Below are positions 56,665-64,000 of a stretch of DNA of 64,000 nt, in pieces; the first letter of the stretch is position 1; each line of letters starts with the position of its first letter. The notes below the pieces were generated by a model. The model made no database searches. It worked only from the letters and a program-made list of their open reading frames with translations, and was not told the origin of the DNA. A program made the translations under genes and the position numbers. The stretch covers positions 464,201 to 528,200 of the forward strand of contig MNCI01007988.1 in the NCBI GenBank assembly GCA_015680685.1, in the 5' to 3' direction. Source of the stretch: Gnetum montanum. Taxonomy: Eukaryota > Streptophyta > Gnetopsida > Gnetales > Gnetaceae.

Positions 56665-59207
56665 CTGAAGTGTTTTCATAGGCATGATGTGTGCCTTGAC
56701 CCAAAGAAATGTGCTTTCAGCGTTAAAACTAGGCACATGCTAGGGTTTTTAGTATCGAAGGTTGGAATATGAGTGGACCCTGACAAAGTTAAGGCCATCA
56801 TTAACCTAGAAGCCCTAGTAACCTTAAAAAATTACGTAGGTTACAAAGTAGAATATAGTTCATCAGAAGGTTTATAGCAAGGTTGACTGACAAGTTACAC
56901 CCCATGCAACACTTACTAAAGAAGGGGGTTAACTTCAAGTGGACAACATAGTGCCAACAAGCCTTTGATGACTTAAAGAAAGAGCTTTACACCTCCCGAC
57001 TGTTTACCCACCACAGAGGGATAAGCCTTTCTACATCTACCTTGCCACCTCGGACACATCTATCATAGCACTTTTATGCTAAAAAAGAGAAGATAACTCT
57101 GAAATCCCAATCTGTTACTTGAGCCATGCATTAATCGCATACAAAGCTAAATACAATGAAGTGGAAAGGAATTTTCTCACTTTAGTATTTGTGCTAAACA
57201 AGTGGAGACACTACCTATTCCATAGCCAAGTGAACATTATATGCAAAAGCAACGTACTTCTGGCTATCACAAACAAATTATATGAAAGTAGTAGGATAGC
57301 CTGATGGAAAGCTATAATGGTGAAATTTGATTTACACTATGTAACCCAATCATTGACAAAGGGGCAAGCCATAGCTACGCAGCTTACCGCTTCACCTGTT
57401 GTTGATCAAGCAACTATAGAACCCAAATTCCTGAACAAACACGTTAGCAGTTTCAACCTTGTGCCATTGCATTTCAAGTTCATTTTACATTTTGATGGTG
57501 CCTCAACCACACGAGGTGGTAGTGCTGCCGTCATCATTACATTCCCCTTCAGGGAGATTCAACCTTTTGCCTACCGCTTCACGTTCCTTTGTACAAACAA
57601 TGTAGCTGAGTATGAAGGACTCCTTAGGGGCCTCTTAGCAGCCCAGTAATTAAAGATTCAACATTTGGCAATCTGAGGTGGTTCTCAACTTGTTGTCAAT
57701 CAAATCACTGAAGTCTATGCTTGTAAAGCTTCACACTTATAGCCTTACTATGATTTGGCCAAAAACTTGTTGAAACAGTTCACCATGATAGACATTTAAC
57801 ATGTGCCACGCAGCGAGAACACCGTAGTCAATGCCTTATCCAGGCTAGTGTCAAAACATGCCTCCACATCTATTTGCAACTTTACCTACTTCAATAACAA
57901 AATGCACAGACCCTATCACCCAAGAAGTGCATGTCGCCTCTGTAAGTGCTACCAATGCCCAAGAGTGGTACACTAACGTTAAGGCCTACTTGCAACATGG
58001 TGAACCCCCACATGGCTTGACATCCCCCCAAAGGGATGCAATCTGAAAGCAAGCACGACAGTATGTCCTCGTAGGAGATAATACCTTATGTAAGCACTCC
58101 TTTGATGGAATACTATTAACTTGCATTGGTGGGGAGGAGGCATAAAAAATCATTAGCGAAGTCCATGAAGGACTATGTGGAGGACACATAGCTTCTAGGG
58201 CCATGGTAGCTAAGATTAGACACCTAGGGTATTACTGGCCTTGCATGGAATGAGATCACTTTGCTAAAGTCAAAACATGTTATACGTGCCAATGTCACAC
58301 AAACCTTATACATGTGTCACCTACTAAGTTGCACCCTACACAGATCACGTGGCCATTCCAATGATGGGGACTAGATATCATAGGACCCATAACACCTAAG
58401 TCTTCCACAGGGCATAGCTTCATCATTACTACCACTAAGTACTTTACGAAGTGGGTAGAGGCTATCCCCCTTAGGAAAACTACATTTCAATAGGTTTTCT
58501 ACTTCATCTTAGACAACATCGTAACAAGGTTTGGTGTTTCCATGACTATTGTGATGGACAATGGACCACAGTTTAGTAGTGTGAAAACCAAAACCTTTTT
58601 TAGCAACCTTGGCATTAAGTAACCTTTTTTGTCATCATATTACTCGCAGGAAAATGGTCAAGCAGAAGCAACAAATAAGGCCATTAGCAACTTGCTTAAA
58701 ATAATGCTTAGCAACAGCAAGAGGCAATGGCACGAGCAAATCCTCTATGTGCTGTGGGCCTACCATATGATGTGCATGACAACTATAGGTAAGACTCCAT
58801 TTAGCCTAGTTTACAGATCTGAGGTAGTGTTACTTCTTGAATTGTAGGTACCATCACTACGGATGATCCTTTTAAGCATCGTAAATAAAGCCTAGAACAA
58901 TGATTCAAGGATCATCGACCTTGACTTCCTAGAGGAAGAGTGTGCACAAAAACTAGGTCATATCGAATGGTATCAGGACAAACAACAACAAAAGCATCAT
59001 GCAAACCTACATCAACAGCTGATCAAAAAGGGTGACTTAGTCCTCAAAGCTATCCATGAATATGTAGACAAGTTTTCAGCAAATTGGGAAGGTCCATTAA
59101 TAGTCACAAAAGCCTATGAGAATGGAGCCTTCAAACTGGAAGACATGGATGGTAGAGAGTTTACAAATCCTTTGAACCACTTATACTTGAAGTTGTACTA
59201 CATCTAA
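56665..59207 (+). pseudogene. pol: E2 pol, second part: RT end, RNase H, aRNH, integrase
   Basis: Continues the frame broken by E3. RT end: DPKKCAFSVKTRHMLGFL near 56695-56750. RNase H: about 56880-57330. aRNH: LHFDGASTTRGGSAAVIITF at 57485, CTNNVAEYEGLLRGL near 57595, HVPRSENTVVNALS near 57800. Integrase: about 58040-59207, with [21 protein letters not shown] (C-x2-C kept), GLDIIGPITP, MDNGPQFSS and ENGQAEATNK, so D, D and E are all present. It ends LNHLYLKLYYI with TAA at 59205. Stops and a few frameshifts occur, fewer in integrase than in E1. No chromodomain. Confidence 0.88.
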
Positions 59208-59214
59208 TGCACAA

Positions 59215-59600
59215 GCAAGGTAAGCATCGATAGTCTACTACGACTATAAACTAGCACAAATAGTCTGCTACAACTATAAACTTGCACAGACTATAAATTG
59301 GCACAGATAGTCTGCTATGACTATAAACTAGCACAAACAATCCACCATAACTATAAATTTGTATAGATAGTCTGCCATGACTATAAACTGGCATAGAACA
59401 TCCGCTATGATGTTAAACTGCCATAGATGGTCTGCTCCGACCTTAAACTAGCCCATCCACCATCCACTACGATGATAAACTAGCACAGTAGTCTGCTAGG
59501 ACCTTAAACTACCACAGTAGTCTACTAGGACCTTAAACTAGCATAGTGGTCTACTGGGACCTTAAACCAGTATATCAAATGGTCTACCAGGATCTTAAAC
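59215..59600 (+). repeat. E2 repeat array after integrase
   Basis: About twelve units of CTATAAACTRGCACAGATAG / GTCTRCTAGGACCTTAAACTAGCA, spaced about 30 bp. The first half uses CTATAAACT, the second ACCTTAAACT. Confidence 0.8.
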
Positions 59601-61110
59601 TTGGTTCGCGACACAACATTCCCAACTCGCATCCACCACCACTCAAACAAGTAAGCGTGCACAGTGTCGACATGGGGTGGGGTGTTGTAGTTCTAGCCAT
59701 TGATATTTTACACTTTCCTATATATTTTTTCTTTATTTGTTTTATTTTAATGTGACATTTTCTTATTTTTTTACTAAATATTGTTTTATTGTCATAGGAC
59801 ACGATGCCATTGTTGCTATTTACTAATGATGGTTTCTACTTAATGTGTGATTGTTGATGTTTGGCTTCTATTTTTGAATTCTTATTTCTTATGAGTTTGA
59901 CATGGTTTATTTTTCATGGAACAAGAAGTGATTCCACATCATCCACCCATCCCACGAACTCTATGATTTTCCTTGTTCTGGAAATTTGATGTCCCTTTTC
60001 ATTAAAGAAACTTTTAGTTAGTGGTAACCTTGGTAGTTCTAGAATTAGGAAGGATTCAAAGGTTTGTTAAGGACGTGACTTCAAGGGCACTTAATAATCT
60101 TTATTTTATTCTTCTTGCTTGAGTTCTTGAGTATTTTTTATGGACTTCTTACCATTCCACACTAACCGCTAATAGGAAGACAGAAAACATCGTTGCATAG
60201 TGTGGTTCCCATTCAAAAAAATGGGAATTCAAAACACATTCCTTTGACATGAATAAGTCTTTTCATGGTGTGGTTTCCATTCAAAAAAAATAAAAAAATA
60301 ATGAAAATTCAAAGCATACCCCTTGGACAAATAAAAGGGCTACAGGCACTAGTCAAGGAACTTGTATGACATGTACCTATGCCTAAAGGTCCTCTCTAAC
60401 TAAGGCCCTCTCTCTTACTTCCTACTTCTGTTTTCTTCTCTTTGTGGAATGGTGGTTGTTTTTTGAAATCACTCTTGTGTCTCAAGTGGGTGGATCGGTC
60501 TTAGAGTGGTGATGCAAAGTCATTGAAAGTGGATGATTTTGGTTTGGACTAAGGATGGAATTTCCTGAGTCATTTTAACCACAAATTCCACAAGGGACTT
60601 CTTATGACCTCAATTCGGAACTCTATTTTACCTTCTCTATCATCCATCCATGTTGCCATAACTCACCTTACTATTATGCTCTATGTCTTGGTTTGATGTG
60701 TTGGGATTCTTGAGTAGATTCTTTTGGGTTGGTCTTTAACTTGTCATGATCATTACATCAACTATGGGGCCCATGGACTCCTTAGTTGAGGTTATGCAAT
60801 GGCAAAAAGGGCATGAGCCTATTATGGGGAGGATCCACTTGCATAGCTCTTAGCTTGATTAGTTAAGGCTCCTTACATTTGACATTGCTATAATCCTATC
60901 TTTTACTTTTTCCATTGTGTAAATCACTTAGTACTCCTTAATCTGTCAATTCATTCATCTACTAAATAAATTTTTCTTCATTTTTTCAAATTTATGAGCT
61001 TCAAAATCCTCTTCTTGTGTTTTCATATTAATCTTTGTCTTTAGAGCTTTTATTTGACACCAATTTCACTAAAAAACTCTTCATATTTTGCAAGTTTGAC
61101 TATGGTGATC
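59601..61110 (+). other. Unassigned noncoding stretch
   Basis: No gene, LTR copy or known motif recognised. The first 100 bp still resembles the E1 3' noncoding start. A TGTGGTTYCCATTCAAAAAAA segment occurs twice (60200 and 60270). I cannot tell where E2 stops. Confidence 0.4.
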
Positions 61111-61154
61111 AACGATTGCATTGTTGAGGCCCCATTGATGCATCCACCCTAGTC

Positions 61155-61182
61155 GATGAGGCCTAGTTGACTAGGCCTCATC
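61155..61182. repeat. Perfect 12-bp palindrome upstream of a TATA box
   Basis: GATGAGGCCTAG, spacer TTGA, CTAGGCCTCATC. A further GTTGAGGCCCCATTGATG lies 25-45 bp before it. CTTATATATACT begins 17 bp after it. Confidence 0.8.
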
Positions 61183-61199
61183 AACACATTGCAAAAACC

Positions 61200-61208
61200 T
61201 TATATATA
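61200..61208 (+). promoter_or_regulatory. TATA-like box of putative element F
   Basis: TTATATATACTACC, with the palindrome just before it and a coding start about 470 bp after. It could be the promoter in an LTR whose limits I cannot see. Confidence 0.4.
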
Positions 61209-61673
61209 CTACCAAACACTTTGTAATGTTTTGCCATTTTCTCATAACACAAGAGAGGTTTTTGAAATTTTTTAGAGCCTAAAACCTTCTAAAGCTCATA
61301 ACTTCCCAATCGTTTATCCAAATCACTCCATTTTTCAATCTTGCACTTATTGAAGGTAAGATATTTATCATGGGGGATGCAAAATTTAAGGTTTCCAATG
61401 AAAAATTGATGAAATTTTTTAGAAATTTTCCTAACTTTCCCAAAGGGTTGATAACCTTCACAATATATAAACATCAACTTTTTCACAAATTAATTCTTCA
61501 AACAACCTTTAGAATGATTTATTAATGATAATACATAAATAAATGATAATTAGATTAATTAAATCATCTCTAATCACATTTTAACCAAGTGTGACTATCC
61601 TCAAGAGTTAAGGTATTCCAATTATTTAAAGTTACACAATGATTGCTAATCCATGGTCTTATTGTGATTATAG

Positions 61674-64000
61674 ATGGCACCAAAGCAAAAATGTCCGTAG
61701 GAAGGAGAAACCTCCCAACCATGAGAGAAACGACCTACAACTAGAAGGGGCCAGCAAAAACAAGGCCAAGAACTACCTAAGGCAACCCATGCAATGGAAC
61801 CTCTTTGTGAGGAGCCCAAGTGGAATCTATTTAATAAATTTTCGAGGAAGAAGTGCCAACTAGACAATCATAACAAGGAGAAGTGCCTGGACCTATGCTA
61901 AGGCTTGAGGTCACCTTGACTCAAGCTTGTCTTGATATCATCAAGTCTCGAGAAACTCAATGATTCATTCTTCAAGTGATCAACTTTCGACCATTTTTAG
62001 AGAAGACTCTAGAGAATGTCAAGACCTCACCCATGTGGCCAATAATCACATCTAGTGGGGAGTGATACATGGGAGAAACATACCTCTTCTAGAATAGTCA
62101 AATGCTAGGATCCATAGTCAAGCCTAAGGACATTCAAGTGTCATATTCGGTAGAAGCTATTGCACAACACTTGGATTGCTTGACATTGCAAAACAACTGG
62201 AAGATTTATCAACACAAGGTGATCCTAAGGCCAAGAAGGAGTGGACCCAGTGTTGTTATAAGATGAACCATAAGGAGTATGATGTGCTCACACTAGTAGA
62301 GAAGATTTATTTCAAGATTGTGGCCTATCACCTCAATCCAATGGTGATGCCAAGTAAGGTGACTAATTTCTCCACCTAAGCTTGTGCCGCTCTAAGTGGG
62401 AAGTTCCCCATTAACCTTCCACAACTGCTATACTTGAGGATTGAGAAGCATTTCAAAGAAAATAAATGTGAAAGAAAGACCTTGCTCTTTCCATGCCTCA
62501 TTAGAAAACTTTGCAGGAGGACAGGCATTACTCTAATGACACACTCAGGCATACTTCTTTGGCTTCATGGTTCAAGATCATGAAAGAGAAGATGCCAATA
62601 ATGACTTAATTATAGAAGTTTCCACCACCACCACCCACTCAAGAAACAACACCAAAGGCCAGCACAACCATGGAACAACTATGTAAAATCCAAGAATAGC
62701 TCTTAAGTGAACAAGAGAAGCAAGTAGGAATGAGTGGGGTAGATTCATCTATGTACTAGTCGATGATGAATCACCTTGATGAGGTGGCCCGAATAGTCAA
62801 CCAGATGGAGAGGGGTGGTCCCATTTTCTTTGCCCAAACAATGTAGCTACCTTTGAGGTTGGATTCCAATACTCAAGAGGTGACAGTGTTATTAGCAACA
62901 CATCATATATTCCGAAAAAATTTTGGGAATGCTACCACTTTCTCAATGAGGTTGGAGGAAGGTGAAGAGGCAACTATCTTAGTGATGCAACACCAAGGGT
63001 AGGAAACAATGGTAGAAGTGGTGGCTGACCACGTAGCAAAATCATTGAACATACCTACATCGTTTGTACTAGATGTATCTACACTTCAAGATGTGCAAAT
63101 TTTTATAGGCATGATCAGCAAGAAATTGAATGCAACCTAGCATGAACAATTATTGGAACAACTAGTAGGAACTGGGTAACCAACTTTGGACATTTTTGAT
63201 CTTCTAGAGAACATCACCACAACCTAGTCAGAGCTACTAAATGCAAGGGGAAAATGCCTTATCCTAGAGAGGAAACTAGAAATAGCCCAAGAGAAAAATC
63301 AATGCTTGGCTATGGAGGTTGTCGAACTTCATGCCTAACTTGCAGAACAAGTAATCCTCAACCTAGTAGTGATAAGGAATGAAGCTATCAAATAGCTTTA
63401 AGAACAATTTTAGAAACCTGAGGAGGTGGCAATGATGGCCATCTTTAAAAACTCCATAGTAGAAGTTAAAACACACTCAATAAAAATGAACTTGAATTAG
63501 ATGTGCTAAGGGAATAAAGCATTAACTACACAAAATAATTGCCTATGAAATATTGATGTGCAGAAAGATCAAATGCAAGAATTTATTCATCAATACCAGA
63601 AGCAACATGCTACGGTAAACATTGAACTAAGGAAATTGGCCACAAAAAACTACAATTTGTTAATTGAGGAGCTACACACCTTGTGCCAGAAATCAGCCAT
63701 CAAGATCACCACCTAGAAGAATGAAACCCTAAAATATGAGAAAGTGAAGAATCACTACAGGGACCAAGTTGGCCTATAGAAGGAAGTAAATGAACAACAA
63801 ATTTAGATGGCAAAGGTGAAATTAAATGAAGCCCTCTAGCAAGTCCAACAAGGATGAGAGATGTGGCAACCCATCATTGATGGGATTAACACCTACAATA
63901 AGGCAAAGATCCCCTTAAAGGAGTTGCAAATCAAGGAAATGATAGAGTACATGGAGTTTGCCAATCTTCATTATGCAAACCTAGCAATGCTAATAGCTAG
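61674..64000 (+). pseudogene. Putative element F gene: plant transposon protein-like domain plus coiled coil (decayed, runs off the window)
   Basis: Starts at ATG 61674 (MAPKQK, then Lys/Asn-rich). From about 62150 to 62640 the frame reads in the style of the putative plant transposon protein domain: VAYHLNPMVMPSKVTNFST, then LSGKFPINLPQLLYLRI, then LLFPCLIRKLCRRTGI. A Pro-rich bridge near 62620 follows, then MNHLDEVARIVNQME. From about 63180 the sequence is a long Glu/Lys/Gln/Leu-rich stretch with heptad-like spacing, probably coiled coil, continuing to the window edge. Many stops, chiefly TAG and TGA, and frame changes. No RT seen here. It could be the gag-like first gene of another retroelement or a free-standing gene copy. 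Confidence 0.5.

Larger units (their letters stand above)
25091..59700 (+). mobile_element. Element E2, Tat/Ogre-type retrotransposon (decayed, interrupted by E3)
   Basis: Same family as E1: similar LTR middle and right parts, the same PBS, leader, gag, protease, antisense gene, repeat arrays and pol block. E3 (37987-56659) lies inside RT, so the E2 sequence proper is about 16 kb. The left end is approximate; TGTCATGATAG at 25091 is the best TG start. The right end is not seen: similarity to E1 fades after about 59,700 and no second LTR copy is found in the window. It lies in the pol gene of element D. Confidence 0.8.

Noticed and set aside
59215-59600. CRISPR-like array of short repeats with spacers
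   Set aside because: The repeats are degenerate, the spacers are also related to each other, and the setting is a plant retrotransposon.

Overview
The window is plant nuclear DNA made almost entirely of old, broken Ty3/gypsy LTR retrotransposons nested in one another. I see no intact host gene, rRNA, tRNA or CRISPR array. The lineage is read from the pol domains: RT with a YVDD/YMDD box, RNase H, a second archaeal-type RNase H (aRNH) and integrase, with no chromodomain after it. That is the Tat/Ogre group of plant elements. Elements near 20 kb, deep nesting and LTR pairs that differ by roughly a tenth or more by eye suggest a large, slowly turning-over plant genome. A gymnosperm would fit, but the species cannot be read from the sequence.

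Layout: 1-1544 and 21503 to about 25090 are two halves of an older + strand gypsy element (D, Athila-like RT). Element E1 (+, 1545-21502) is complete: two LTRs of about 2.35 kb, PBS, PPT and a near-perfect 5-bp target duplication. Element E2 (+, about 25091 to beyond 59600) is of the same family; I found no 3' LTR. Element E3 (-, 37987-56659) lies inside the E2 reverse transcriptase gene, just after its YVDD codons, with a perfect TAGTC duplication. It has related proteins but unrelated LTRs. From about 61.1 kb to the end is a possible fourth element (F): a TATA-like site behind a perfect palindrome, then a decayed gene resembling a putative plant transposon protein, ending in a coiled-coil-like stretch.

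E1, E2 and E3 share an unusual plan: gag-protease, then a long spacer, then RT-RNH-aRNH-INT as a separate block whose first ATG follows a good 3' splice site. The spacer holds a 3.4-3.8 kb gene on the opposite strand. In E2 and E3 that gene can be read as seven exons with GT-AG introns at matching places, and the parts of E1 that can be read agree. It ends in a tiny last exon of 20-22 residues. Protein similarity survives across all three copies despite their decay, so the antisense gene was probably a functional part of these elements. Repeats built on ACCTTAAACTRGC mark the module borders in all three. A second motif, shared by the LTR and the region upstream of the antisense gene, is family-specific: TAGCATAGC in E1/E2, GCATGAGC in E3.

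Three places with single-N gaps carry assembly artefacts: two inverted patches (9850-10622 and 48712-48923) and one direct duplication (18792-18884).
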